The notes: a model not told the origin generated them from the letters alone. A stretch of 64,000 bases of DNA from Adiantum capillus-veneris (GCA_014529385.2 CM043942.1:63707184-63771183), one strand, 5' to 3'; numbered from the stretch's first letter, positions 12,063 to 23,205 are shown. Numbers and translations: made by a program.

Positions 12063-12270
12063 GTTCCTTTGGAGTCCTTGCTTATCTCTTGCCCTACAGA
12101 AGGCTCAATTACCGTGGACTCTTCACACAGAAAACGAGCCTTGTGGCGTCCAGCCATTCAGGACAATACCTGCTCCGACATGATGTGAGCGTTTTACTAA
12201 GGTTTACCAACAAGTTCCTTTGAAGTCTTGCTTAGCCTATCTATTGCTGCCCTACGGAAGGCTCAATCGC
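12058..12270. repeat. Short direct duplication upstream of the PPR frame
   Basis: Bases 12058-12117 and about 12209-12270 share 'aacaagttccttt', 'ccttgcttatct' or close variants, and 'gaaggctcaat'. The spacing is about 150 bp. On the minus strand this is the 5' end of the PPR frame, so the duplication may explain the lost start. Confidence 0.7.
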
Positions 12271-13125
12271 CGTTGCTCCTCTGCGCGAGCCCTTTACACG
12301 TGTCGACATTTGAGAGTTGAAGGCTGAAGTCCAAAAATAAGACAAGCTTGTGTGCACGCGGTAAAGAGGGAGAGAGAAAGAGAGAGAGAGGCCGCCTTTG
12401 ACGGCTGGCCATACTAGTAACCTATTAAATTAATGCTACCGTTCGTTTGGCCTACTCCCTTCTAGGCCTAGTGGCACCTCACAATCCCTTCTAGTAACCT
12501 CTGATAATTTCACCTTCCCTTTTAGTTCTAAATTTATTGATCCCACTTTTTGATTTTCTTTCAGTTGGTATCCCCTATTTGGCAGCTTTCAACCAATATT
12601 GTCCAGAATCTCCATAGATTTTTCCACCTGGTACGAAGGGAGGATGCAAGATACTCTAACCAACTAGCACAAGGACGGCTCGTGCTTGGAGATTGTTCTT
12701 TAACTTTTTAAAAAAGTACTCATTTTCTCCAACTCTGACCAACTGGCTCCAGCGCATCGCGTTCTGCCTTGGCATGATGCCTATCGTGTTGCGTACCACC
12801 TTCCTCTCCTTTCTTGTCATCTCGTCGCCTCCCTCTGCTTGAGTTTGCTAGCCTTTGCCAATTGATAAAAAAAAGCATCATTAAAGAATTCCGCTATTTC
12901 GACATTTTTCAAAATTGAGTACCCCCTACTCGAACAACCTCCTTATGTTTTTACAAGTGCATTAGTTTGAAATGTTATAACCTTTTTAATGCTGCCACTA
13001 ACGTGGCAACATAGAAAGGCTATGAGGACGGTAGTCATTGCCAACAAAAGACTACAAGGACGCCAGAAGTGTGACAAGTTGCGACATCGACGATGGGATG
13101 ACCTCCGTGGAGATGACGTCTCCCC
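12271..13125. other. Intergenic; nothing recognised
   Basis: There is a short (GA)n tract at 12367-12392. No open frame above about 60 codons and no repeat stood out. Confidence 0.5.
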
Positions 13126-13895
13126 TCAGCTCTCCTTGCAACACACGTAGCACTGTCCATCTCCTCTCATCTCTCCTTGCAACACACTATCACATTCATG
13201 CCACTTGTGATTGATCAGAAACTCAAGGCCAATGTACTTAAAGCTCTCATCAACTTCAAGTGTCTCATTTTTGTACACAATGCATGGCTTCTCCTTATGG
13301 TTGGTTTTCATGAGCATAACCTTTCTTTCTTATTCATTCATAATTAGCCCACTATTACGGGGTTCTCCAACTTTGCTAATCTTACTACAAAAAATTCTCA
13401 ATCCAAGGAATATACATGTCCTGGCTAGTGCAAGGAGGCTATGAGAGGGTGTCAAGTTTTCAAAAAATTCAATCACAACATGCTACAATCAAATGTTGAT
13501 CTCAAGTGAACCCAAATCATTGAGTTAAATTGAGTATAAACTCAAGTGATTTAAGTAATTGAGCTTCATGTTGGAAGCCACTGGGCTGATCTAATCAATA
13601 GAAGCCTATATATTCAATTATAAAATTATCTGCTAATTTAAGTGCTACACCCAATATGCAAGAAAAAATTCTCAAGGACAACCATAAGCTTTTTTGTATC
13701 TTCTAAAGTATGTGATAGAAGCACTGCATCATCTGCATGCAACAAATGCATGACCACCACATTGCAAATTGTAACCTCTTCAATGCCTTCTTCTTGGATA
13801 AAGTCAAGTACCATTTATTCCAATCGATCAACGCATAGAGAGTTGGTGACAATGGAAAATGGAAATCCTTGTTTAACCCCAATAGTGCTTATAGA
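13126..13895 (-). pseudogene. LINE reverse transcriptase relic
   Basis: Minus-strand pieces in order are GVKQGFPFSIVT (about 13850-13885), HADDAVLLSHTLEDTKKLM (about 13675-13740) and SFKYIGLEF (about 13215-13245). These correspond to the non-LTR RT blocks GxKQG, the xADD active site and the FKYLG block after it. Frameshifts and stops separate them. It differs in sequence from the LINE at 4.7-8.3 kb, so it is a separate insertion. Confidence 0.75.
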
Positions 13896-13896
13896 A

Positions 13897-14277
13897 AACT
13901 CTAAAATTCCTCTTTCCATGCAGTATTAACATAACACCTTACTATAGATTTGAGAAACTGCAAGCATTGGTATGACAGAGACCATAACTACTCTATGCCA
14001 CTACAAGGCATTGTAGATAGTAAGATGCACTTCATGGAAATCATGTGTGGAATGTCGAGAATATACAATATTAGGGTGTTGAAGAACTCTGAAATTCCTC
14101 TTCCCATGCAATATTAACATATCACCTTACTATAGATTTGAGAAATTGCAAGCATTGGTGTGAAAGAGACCATAACTACTCTATGTCACTACAAGGCATT
14201 CTAGATAGTAAGGTGCACTTCATGGAAATCATGTGTGGCATGTCGAGAGTATACAATGACATTAGGGTTTGAACAAC
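13897..14277. repeat. Tandem duplication, period about 188 bp
   Basis: Two diverged copies start at 13897 and 14085 with 'aactctraaattcctct'. Both run through 'accttactatagatttgagaaa' (quoted to 20: accttactatagatttgaga) and end in 'catgtgtgg'-'atgtcgaga'. There is no coding frame. Confidence 0.9.
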
Positions 14278-14868
14278 TCATCCATCTACATAAGAGTGCA
14301 AGCTAGAGGCATTCTCAACGTCCTGCATGTGAGGTATAGACACATGTAGAAGAGAGTATATCATTGGTGATGGTGGCTTTCTTAACTTGCATTGGTTGGT
14401 CATTCTATCTTCCATGGTTGAAAATGATAGGGACATACAAACTTTTAATTACAGCATTTGTTTCACTAGGATTATCATAGAGCATACTTTTGGGCAATTC
14501 AAGAAAATATGGGGCTACTTGTAGCAACGTTCCACAATCTAGACAATTGTGGCATATTATGCTCTACACAATTTTTGGCTTGACTATGGAGGTATCGAGC
14601 ATGTGGATGCAGAGATATTTATCTCTACTAGCAGGTCTTACACCTATCAATGCAAAAAGAGCAACGCTTTTTGGACGTCCCTGCTGTGTTGATATTTGCA
14701 TCAATATGCACGTCAATAATATCGAGTGTGATATCGACACAAATACCGATTGTGATATTGGCGCTTTGCGATGGCAAAAAAAAATTCGAACTCAATCGGG
14801 AGCTTATTTTAAGCTATTCACAACAAGAAGCAAATCCACCTTCCCCCCTTTTGTTGCAGGTAAGCTTC
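14278..14868. other. Intergenic; nothing recognised
   Basis: Short plus-strand frames run into the microsatellite that follows, but their composition is not persuasive. No transposon motif was found. Confidence 0.4.
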
Positions 14869-14922
<54 letters not shown>

Positions 14923-14973
14923 CGGTTGTCCACAAACACACACACACACACACGCACACACACACACACACAC
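14869..14973. repeat. Microsatellites (CT)n and (AC)n
   Basis: (CT)n runs from about 14869 to 14918, and an interrupted (AC)n from about 14934 to 14973. These produce artefactual Ser-Leu and Thr-His open frames on both strands. Confidence 0.95.
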
Positions 14974-16027
14974 AAACACATCGCAAATCTATACATACAT
15001 AATGTAGATCTACATACACACAATCGAACACAAGCATGTACGCACACAAACTTCAAAGAAATTTATAGAAAAATCTTTTTTTGGCAATTAATTGATAAAT
15101 TACAGAAATTGATTAAAATGTGAAAGATCTTAATTATTTTTTGTTAATTAATTGTATTTTTTAAATATCAATGTAAGATTGAATTGTTAATTTGAGTTTA
15201 ACTTATAATTTTTAAATTTATGATTATTTTTATTTTTAGAATGTAAGTTTTAAATTTTTACTTTGTTATCAACTTGTGTTAAGTTTAAATATTGGAATTA
15301 AATTTAGTTTATATATTTTTTAATTTAAATTTAAGTGTTTGATTCACATTCATTTAAACAATAATTTTGGTTTCATATTTGTAAATTTAAGTTAAGTGTG
15401 TCCTCACAACCTCGAAGATGCAGTGGAAACAATCCGCTGCAATGGATTTATCTCCTTCATTAGATGTCCAAAAGAGGTTCTTTTTGGCTCTATTAAGCTT
15501 GAGCAAAGATACAAACATCGTTGATGTGGCATTTTGAACTATTTTTTGCTATTTTTAGGCTAATTTGATCATTTCTTGGCCATTTTTAGCCTTTTTCGCC
15601 TAAAAATGGACTTTTCATCTGTACAAAGTTCAAACAAGCTGGGAAAATTCCCTAAATTTGTGAAACTTTTCCTTTGGGCTCAAATTACATACTGAACCTC
15701 ATTTTCCCACTTGACAAGCACTTTGGACACATGTTTTATGGCCACACATGAAACCTACTATTTTTTGTCGAGATCGTGTGCATTGAACTTTCTAGGCAAA
15801 ATGAGTGTGCAATCTCCACGCACATGACATATGTACATTTGTAAGCCAAATTAAACATATTTTAATCATGCATATAACGCTACATTGTAGCATTTGATCC
15901 CACATATCAAAAAGCATAAAGAGTGAGGTGAATGTTTTTTATCACATTATAAATATGTTGCAACACGACATCCACCCCCCAAACCTACACATCCTGCAAC
16001 ATGTGCCACAATAGTTGTTGGTGAGCA
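14974..16027. other. AT-rich intergenic DNA
   Basis: Bases 15060-15400 are very AT-rich with repeated 'aaattta'-type words. Bases 15400-16027 hold no convincing frame. I looked here for the missing left end of the CACTA element and for the missing part of the Ty3 integrase it interrupts, and found neither. Confidence 0.5.
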
Positions 16028-16318
16028 TCAAAACTTATTGTCAGATAACATATCTTCAGTTCCATCCTCACTTTGTATAGTTCCATATCCATCATCTTCT
16101 TGACTTTCTTGTGCATCAAATGGATCAACATCCCCTCTTCTTTTGAACAATTTAATTATTTTCCCCGCAATTAATTTACAAAACAGTACAAAAAATAGAA
16201 AAGAGTAAACCATAATACTAACCATGTCGTCGCGAGAACTCAGAATGTCCATCAGGGCATTTAAGCCATTCCTGCCTACGTACTCGCATTCGTACGGTGT
16301 GGGGTCACGTCTTGTCAT
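16028..16318 (-). CDS. Small unidentified ORF at the 3' end of the CACTA unit
   Basis: This is a 96-codon frame with a hydrophobic stretch MVSIMVYSFLFFVLFCKLIA at about residues 32-51 that could span a membrane. A basic patch KLFKRRG follows, then an acidic tail rich in D, E, S and Q. I do not recognise it. It might be an extra exon of the element or chance coding in AT-rich DNA. Confidence 0.3.
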   Translation of the reverse strand: MTRRDPTPYECEYVGRNGLNALMDILSSRDDMVSIMVYSFLFFVLFCKLIAGKIIKLFKRRGDVDPFDAQESQEDDGYGTIQSEDGTEDMLSDNKF

Positions 16319-16360
16319 CGTCCACTATCAAAACATACAAAGAATCCATTATGTTAGAAT

Positions 16361-17388
16361 TTAAAAACCCCTAAACCCTAAACTATCAAACCTAAAGAGC
16401 AATGCAAAACCACTTACAAAATCGGCCTCAAATGATGCCCACCCGCCGCTCCCCAAGTGGTGCAAACTCCTTGCCTCTACTCGCGCTTTGGCTGCCTCCT
16501 TTTGTTGCTTCCACTTGTCAGGATTCTCGTGCGCGGCTTTCTTCGCATTCTTCCAATCTTCTTTGGCCAGCCAATCTAGTCTGTTCCACCCATGCTTTAT
16601 TGCTTTTTGCACTTTAGAATGTTTGTGCTTGCAGTTTCACGCATTCAAACCTTCATCAGGTCTTCATTGAAGCGGTCATCCCGTGTTGAAATGGGAAACT
16701 CGTCATGCAGCATGCTGATGACTCTATCTTTTAAATCACTTGGTACTTCACTCCATGTGTTTAGTATGTAGTGTCTAAATACCCGAGAGCAAAGACCGCG
16801 CATGCGCGAGATTACCTTCTTGCATTCATCATCCAAGATGATGCCTCCGTTGAAGTCGACGGAGTAAGGCAAGCCCTCTCGGCGGTGACGCGTGAACCTG
16901 GGTGTCCCGATAGGGGTCTCTAGCGGTGTGTCGATGGGGTTATGGAAGTCAGGTGTCTCCACTAGAGTCTGGGCCCTGAAGCGAGGAGTGTCGACTGGGG
17001 TGACTCCTAGAGGAGTAACTAGTGGTGTGTAGCTGCTAGGAATGGCCATCAGCCGTGCAAAACCTGGCGTAGATGGCAATGCCGTGGCTGGTGTGGGGGC
17101 GAGCAAAGAAGGGGAGGGTAAAGAGCCTCGTCGAACACGAGGCGGTGTCGAGGCATCGGCGGCGGCATCCCCACAACAACCGTCGCCGCCACCATTAGAG
17201 CGTCGGTGCATAGACGAGTGTGAAGATTGTCTCCTCGACACCGAAGCTTTGAAGCGCGCTGAATGCTCCGAAACAAAGGGAGACGCTAAAGGAGTAGGAA
17301 CGCGTGATGGTGCTCCAGAGAGATGACGATCCACGTACCACTGCCTTTGCTGGGGTGACAAAGAAGAAACAAACTCATCATCATCCAT
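16361..17388 (-). pseudogene. CACTA second protein with plant En/Spm transposase domain
   Basis: The first frame (17388-16645, 247 codons, start MDDDEFVSSLSPQ) has a low-complexity Pro/Ser/Thr region with repeated TP motifs (VTPLGVTPVDTPRF, then ETPIGTPRF). It ends in a conserved segment FRHYILNTWSEVPSDLKDRV. The next frame (16612-16361) continues with WNRLDWLAKEDWKNAKKAA, NPDKWKQQKEAAKARVEARS and HHLGSGGWASFEADF. That order matches the plant Ptta/En/Spm transposase domain, whose members bind subterminal repeats. Either a frameshift or an intron lies between 16612 and 16645. This protein is probably the DNA-binding partner of the transposase. Confidence 0.7.
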
Positions 17389-17544
17389 ACCTGCATTAAA
17401 TACACAAACATTAATCTTAATATTGAATGAATGGAGAAGAAAACATGGACAAGTAGAGAGAGAGAGAGAGAGAGAGGACTCGTAAAGGGGGAGGGATTCC
17501 TGTGTAAAGAGATTTCGTTGAATTTCTATGAATTTGTAAAAGCA

Positions 17545-17790
17545 CTGCGTTCCGGGTGCGATGGAGAGTGAAGCTGCAATCGCGAGGTCTGCTCATAGAT
17601 GCTGCTTGCCCCACCACTAAATCTAGTTGATCGGGTGAAAGAGATGCTAAGAAGAAGTAGTAGTGCTTCTTAGCGTCTCTTTCACCCGATCAGCTAGATC
17701 TAGCGGTGGGACGAGCAGCAACAGATCACTTCCTTCGCAATTGTAGCTTCAGTCTCCATCGCACTTGGAGCGCACTGCTCGTCGTCCCTG
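17545..17790. repeat. Large imperfect palindrome (inverted duplication)
   Basis: The two arms meet near 17660. The core is gatcgggtgaaagagaygct (left, 17629 onward) and its complement ending at about 17692. Similarity extends outward through the ccaccRctaRatctag block and the 'gcgatggaga' / 'tctccatcgc' block near 17560 and 17755, giving arms of roughly 110 bp. Both arms encode related short peptides on opposite strands (SFTLHRTRNA and SFSLHRTWSA). It lies between the two CACTA genes. Confidence 0.85.
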
Positions 17791-18010
17791 CTTATGAGAA
17801 CATACCTAGTGCATATGTACCTGGAGTGGACGCAAAGACCATTAAATACAATGACGCATATAGACAGGAATGGGCAAATCTACGTGAATATAATATATAT
17901 TATAAAACGGAGCAAAATTGTTCAAATACAATATTTATGGCTTTAAGAGATCTCTCTCTCATCCTCGCATAGCTCAGCATAACTTCCTATATCTATATAG
18001 AGCTCTCCAT

Positions 18011-18648
18011 TTAAACAGATGTCCTCTGTTTCATTTTGTAGATCTCTGCATGCACCCCATAGAGAGTAGCAGCTTGATGCTCGTCTAGAACCACCTTAGC
18101 GGCTTCTGACTGAGCATCTTCTCCGATCTCCTCCATTGATGCCGTTGTGAATATTGGCACATGGTAGCCTTCATACGTCCGTGCACTACGAGGGGCTACC
18201 TCTATGATGTACCACCAGTTTGATGCAGACTTTGTAGGATGAAATATCACCTGCCAGAGCCACATAACTTACATGAGAGCCTCCAAGCACATAACTTCTA
18301 AAATTGGATGTTAACTATTTACATACCGACTTGTTCACAATGCTCGGGTAGTACAAAAGTGTCTCTTAGGTTAGTCCATTTCTTAGTTAAATCCACCTCA
18401 AGAAAACCAGACTCTCCTCTACGCACAGTAGCGTTGCGACCCTCCATGATTATCTTGAACCATTGAACGTCAAACAAATCGACAAAAAATCCTCTATAAT
18501 TGATCCTCAAAATCTCTTGTAGCGTGCAGAAGTAAGTGAGTTCCGCCACCACAGGATTTGCATCAGAGGACCGTCGTCGACTAGACTGTTCAAATTTTCC
18601 CATGATTCCAAAATCTTGAGAAAAACACTTTTTGTCGATCCGTTCCAC
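18011..18648 (-). pseudogene. CACTA transposase C-terminal domain (DUF4216-like)
   Basis: The frame 18648-18319 holds AELTYFCTLQEILRINY, GFFVDLFDVQWFKI, GFLEVDLTKKWTNLRDTFVL and PEHCEQV. These are the order and spacing of the C-terminal domain of plant TNP2-type transposases. The frame 18265-18011 continues it (QVIFHPTKSASNWWYIIEV). The two are separated by about 50 bases, either intron or frame lesion. Its upstream neighbour in the minus direction is the DUF4218-like piece. Confidence 0.75.
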
Positions 18649-18809
18649 CCTAAAATGTCGACCTTTACACCTTGATGCTGTGTATGACTTATACTACAAC
18701 CAACAAATATTATGAGCGTTTTCATGAAACGTTCAAAAAAGAACATCCATCTGGAATGTATTGTGCCAGCTATTTCCACCTCATCAACTATGTGAACAAG
18801 AAGATGCAC
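18649..18809 (-). pseudogene. CACTA transposase middle domain (DUF4218-like)
   Basis: Residues MHLLVHIVDEVEIAGTIHSR followed by WMFFFERFMKTL match the conserved block found between catalytic core and C-terminus of TNP2-type transposases, normally M-H-L-x-V-H-x-V-x-E then R-W-M-x-x-x-E-R. The open frame runs on to 18507 out of register with the DUF4216-like piece. Confidence 0.8.
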
Positions 18810-19040
18810 CTAAATGGTTAGCATGGTAGTAGAAAAGTGTTTCTAAAACATGCACACAACCTCCGCAGTGTTTTGCAAGATCTTTCTTACTTCCAGGAAT
18901 ATGGCATCACATTATCAGCTGATAGTATGTGCTCTTTGAGCAATCTACACAGCGAAAAAAATGCGGTACAATTGTGTAAGTAATCTATCAAATCATTATA
19001 CATCTAAAGTTTTTTATTAAAATAAACACATTGTAATAGA

Positions 19041-19472
19041 TCACCTGAAAAGCGTTGTGATGCTAGTGTCACTCCATCCAAACTTTGCCTGCATGTTGAG
19101 AAGAACCAAGAGCGCCTTCAATCTAGACACACGTGCTCCATCATACGATGGCGTATCAGCTTCACTTTTCATATCATCATAGATAAGCCTTTGTGAATCC
19201 ATGATCGTCTCGATCATTTCATCGATCTCGGGCTCACATATTGCCTCGTTGGGAATGTGGTATGCATGATCATCCCCCGAGCTACCAGAGGCTACATCTT
19301 GTGGCCTCACATATGCTGCTTGACCAAAGCGCTTGCGAACATGTCTATTGGTTTGCAAGATTGTTGCATGTTCCGACGAGTTACAATTGGCAACAACGTG
19401 ATCTATAATAGATGGATCAAACTCGCCAAATTTGCGAACGTGCTGCAAAGAAATGCATCTTGTCCGTCGCAC
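19041..19472 (-). pseudogene. CACTA transposase N-terminal region
   Basis: The 143-codon frame ends with ALLVLLNMQAKFGWSDTSIT, resembling the stretch of TNP2-type transposases that precedes the catalytic core (K-x3-GWSDKSF). The preceding acidic region (NEAICEPEIDEMIETIMDS) also fits. The catalytic core that should follow is missing: only about 230 bases separate it from the middle domain. Confidence 0.6.
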
Positions 19473-19627
19473 AGCATGCTTGCATTGATTACAAGGACAT
19501 GAGATCCTTGTTGAGGATAGGTGTTTCGGTTGAATGGCCCCACATCCTCGTCACTACTCATAATGAGGGTAAAAACCTTATAGCCTGGACATAAATTTAA
19601 TCTTCTATTGGTATCCTCCGTCTTTTA

Positions 19628-19629
<2 letters not shown>

Positions 19630-19678
<49 letters not shown>
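19630..19678. repeat. (GT)n microsatellite
   Basis: Uninterrupted GT dinucleotides for about 48 bp. Confidence 0.95.
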
Positions 19679-19679
<1 letters not shown>

Positions 19680-20084
19680 TTCACACTGTAAACTACCTCA
19701 CATTCTCTAGTCATGTCCAATCCCCACACACCTCGGTCTAGAGGTGCACTAAGATCAGAACCACCAGGTTATGATCTCATCTTTATTGGTCAATGCCTAT
19801 ATTTGTGGGTACGAGAAATCTACACATCCACGTCTACATGATAGTGTATGTAGTGGACAAAACCCCTTTGCCTCTTCTCTAGCTGTAGCATTTCACAGCA
19901 TCTTAACATCTTTTCACAGTAGATCTTTGTTCGAGGGATTACTTAGCACATTACATGTTGGCCTCCAATCTGAGTATCATGTCGTTGAAAGCTTTCCAAC
20001 TTAAGGTCGCATCCGTAGAGAGGAAGAGAGGGATCACCGTTCGTCTAACTCTAATTTTTTTACCGTAATCTCGAAGGTAGACTC

Positions 20085-20680
20085 TAGTATAAAAACTCAA
20101 TCCAAAATCTAATCTTAAATCTAACCTAATTGAACATGTGGTGATTCGCAGTTAATTGAATATGGTTAGTGTGTGAGTTAATAGGTGTCAGATTCTGATG
20201 GGAATATACATATTGTTGTGTAACTAGTGTTTGCTCTTTGGGCAAAGCGCGCCTTCATTGACATGTACTAAAATCTAACCTAAATCTGAAAAAAGTTAGT
20301 CCATCGAACATAAATCTAGATCTAATCTAATCTTAAACTCAAAATAAACCTAAATCTTAAATCTAACCTAAACCTAAATGTAATCTAACTTAAATCTAAA
20401 TTTAATCTAGTTAATTTTAAATCTTGTTTTAATCTTAAATCTAAATCTAATTTAATATTAAACTCAACATAAACCTAAATCTAATCCAATCTTAAATCCT
20501 AAAACTAAATGTAATCTAACTTAAATCTAACATAGCTATCTAATCTTTAATACTTTCCTAATTTTAAATCTAACCTAATCTTAATTTAACGTAAATCTAA
20601 ATCTAACCTAATCTTAAACTCAACATAAACATAAATCTAAATGTAATCTAACCTAATCTAATTTAAATCTTAACCTAATT
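20085..20680. repeat. Degenerate minisatellite based on TAAATCTAA / TAACCTAAAT words
   Basis: Nearly the whole stretch consists of variants of 'aaatctaacct' and 'aatctaatctt' with irregular period of 6-12 bp. It lies inside the CACTA 5' region. Confidence 0.8.
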
Positions 20681-20731
20681 TCTCTCTCTCTCTTTTGTCT
20701 TCTCCCCCTCTCTCTCTCTTTGGTTTTTTAT

Positions 20732-20765
<34 letters not shown>

Positions 20766-20863
20766 TTTTCCTCTCTCAATGTGTGTGTGTATGCATTCTT
20801 TGTTTATGCATGTGTGTGTGTGTGTGTGTTTTTTTTTTTTGTTGTTTATGCATGTGCTCTCTC

Positions 20864-20903
<40 letters not shown>

Positions 20904-21020
20904 AAAAACACAATGTGTGTGTGTATGTGTGAGAGAGAGAAGGAGAGAGAGAGAAAGAGGGAAGGGAACATGAGAGAGAGGAGAGGAGAGGAAAGGAGCA
21001 TACCTGGCTCTCCTTCCTCT

Positions 21021-21060
<40 letters not shown>

Positions 21061-21080
21061 AAGAAAGAGAGAGAGAGAGG
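20681..21080. repeat. Cluster of (CT)n, (CA)n, (GT)n and (GA)n microsatellites
   Basis: Alternating dinucleotide blocks fill this stretch, including (CT)n at about 20863-20900 and (GT)n at about 21025-21057. Open frames here are artefacts of the repeats. Confidence 0.95.
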
Positions 21081-21169
21081 GAGAGCGCGGGTTACCTCTT
21101 TGCTTGAGCGTCGAAAACTTAGATCTCAGATTTGAGTTTTCGGGCGCTCTCGGTTTATTTTTTACCCTT

Positions 21170-21313
21170 GTAGGTGTCGCTATAAGCGTCGCTATGGACG
21201 TCACTATGAGCGTCGCTATGTGACAAATAGGCGACGCTCATAGCGACGCTGTGGATTTTCACTTTTGAGCGTCGCACTGCGAATGTCGCTAATGTGAAGT
21301 GCCTCTTGTAGTG
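21170..21313 (-). repeat. CACTA terminus with subterminal repeats
   Basis: The terminus CACTACAAGAGGC (minus) sits at 21301-21313. Direct and inverted copies of GCGTCGCTATG occur at about 21187, 21211, 21231 (inverted pair) and 21268. Such arrays bind the element's own accessory protein in En/Spm. They abut Ty3 integrase coding sequence at 21314. Confidence 0.85.
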
Positions 21314-21560
21314 CTATGTGTTGTGCTCAATACATAAAGCATAAGAAAATAATCTAGGCCACTCTCCCAGTTTACCTTTGCAAATCTTAGCCAAATCTTT
21401 AATATGCTTAGATTTTTTGTTCCCTTCAGGATTGTAAGCAATAGTAGAGCAATTTTGACACCCAACCTAGAAAAGAACTCCTTGGCTTCTTCAACATCCA
21501 ACTCACCCCTATCTGCTGTTATTTTTCCAACACAACCATAACGATATATTACATCTTCAA
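21314..21560 (-). pseudogene. Ty3 integrase fragment cut by CACTA
   Basis: Frame pieces give CVGKITADRGELDVEEAKEF and FSRLGVKIALLL, corresponding to the block around the second catalytic aspartate of a Ty3 integrase (here ADRGE for the usual SDxGxE). Sequence homologous to integrase ends at 21314. Confidence 0.65.
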
Positions 21561-21988
21561 GGAGACACTTGCATACTACCTAGTAACCAAATCTATCACC
21601 CATTTGTAATGCATGGCCCATCACGATGCCTTACACCTGAATACATTTGACATGTTACACAAGGTCCACATATTGAGATACATCTTTGTACATTCATTTC
21701 TACCAATACCTTTCTTTCAATTTTCCTGTATACCTCGATGACCAGCCCATATACTCTCCCGAAACTTCTTGATAAGTTCCATTTGAGTGTCCTTGTTACT
21801 TACTACCCTTTGTGGAATTCCACCCCTTTGTTTTGGATGCTTCCATGAGTATCCATTCAAAATTACCATTTTACTTCCTTCTTATCCTCTTGAATTTGTG
21901 TTCAAACCAATCTTCTTGCTTTTTCAAGGTACTTAAATAGCGACCAATCAGTAACCACTCACCCTCATACGTCTCCTCTTGAAATGGC

Positions 21989-23205
21989 TCAAGTGACACA
22001 ATCAAATACATTTTGATTATCCTTAGCATGAGTAATGGTGTAATGCTTCATAACTTCATCATCTCCATTAACAACCATTGTTTCCTCGTCTTCATACCTT
22101 GATTTGGATAAAATATCTGCCATTGGATTATCCTTCCTTGCAACATGCCTAAACTGTAGATTCAATGACTTCATGTAACCAATCCACCATAACATAGCAA
22201 TGTCAGGACTTTAACAATTTGTAATCATGCCAAGGATAGGTAAACAATCAATTTCCCCAATCATTGTTGCCCCTATCAAGTACTCTTGCCACACCTTAAT
22301 GTTGTAACAACTCTCCGCAATTCCTTTTTCACTTGTGCATAATAGGTTGGCAAGAACTCAAAACCTAGCCCTAAATCTCACCAGATGCCTTATTCTTTCT
22401 TCATCATTTTGTCCTATTTCACATCCAATCCTTGTAGGACTTGTATCTACTATCACAACCACAGGTTGGTGATGAAAGGGGCAGCTTCTTTAACTTTGTC
22501 ATGGCTTTTGTATGCTCTTCTTCCCATTGAAACTTTTGATTCTTTCTCAACAACCGATAGAGAGGATTTGCTACATGTACATAATCTGGTATCCACATTA
22601 GATAGAAGACCCATGCACCCAAAAATCTTCACACTGTAGTTAAATTTTTACATGTTTCCTTCATGTTTTTTATTGCATCCACCATTGTTGGACAAGGCCT
22701 TCTACCTTAAGGACCGCACATATGCCCCACAATCAGCACTTCATTGACTCCAAATATAGACTTTTGCCTTGAATGGGCAAGATTGTTCTTCCAACCTTGT
22801 CAAAATCTTCTCACAATCTTCAATATAGTCTACATCAAATTTACAGAACCATCTTGAATATATAGCTTCATCTTTGTCTTTCTCTTCATATCCTTTGATA
22901 GGCACATCGTCAAGAAATGGCATTGTGATTTGAAGTATAAAGTCACGTAGAACCTTATTCATCCCGTTCATCATATGCTCAACTGAATTAGTTTCTCCTT
23001 GAGGCAAGGTACACATCCTTACCAATCCCAAAGGTGCTTTCATTGTTGTTAAATCTTTGCTTTCAATAGCTAGCTGAAATTGATCACATCGTGAATAGAA
23101 GTCTCTCATTGAGTAAATCACCGTCCCTGCAAATGCCTCTGTAAATTCATCCACAATTGTTCCTATACCAGCATTCCTAATAGTAACCCTATTTACAGGC
23201 TGCAT
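21989..23205 (-). pseudogene. Ty3 reverse transcriptase and RNase H, broken
   Basis: The frame 23205-22741 begins MQPVNRVTIRNAGIGTIVDE, has GLVRMCTLPQGETNSVEHMM, and has the active-site block TMPFLDDVPIKG. It is from the Ty3 lineage in which the palm motif reads FLDD followed by PIKG. The frame 22622-22419 is the segment after the palm (DYVHVANPLYRLLRKNQKFQ), and 22195-21989 is the end of RNase H (FRHVARKDNPMADILS). Confidence 0.85.

Larger units (their letters stand above)
16028..21313 (-). mobile_element. CACTA (En/Spm-type) DNA transposon, decayed
   Basis: The right end reads CACTACAAGAGGC on the minus strand (21301-21313), the signature terminus of CACTA elements. Next to it is a subterminal array of GCGTCGCTAT-type motifs in both orientations (21170-21280). 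The minus strand then codes a TNP2-like transposase (19472 down to 18011) and a second protein with a plant En/Spm transposase domain (17388 down to about 16361), the usual CACTA pair. The central catalytic part of the transposase is absent. I could not find the left terminus, so 16028 is only the last coding trace. Confidence 0.8.

Noticed and set aside
13999-14196. CACTACAAGG at 13999 and 14187 as the missing left CACTA end
   Set aside because: Only the first nine bases agree with the terminus at 21313, no subterminal GCGTCGC motifs follow, and the word is part of a local 188-bp duplication.
17042-17326. Plus-strand 94-codon frame opposite the CACTA second gene
   Set aside because: Complement of the Pro/Thr-rich coding region; the minus frame has the recognisable transposase domain.
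20085-20680. Interstitial telomere repeats
   Set aside because: Words are TCTAAA/CCTAAA-like but irregular, without sustained CCCTAAA units.
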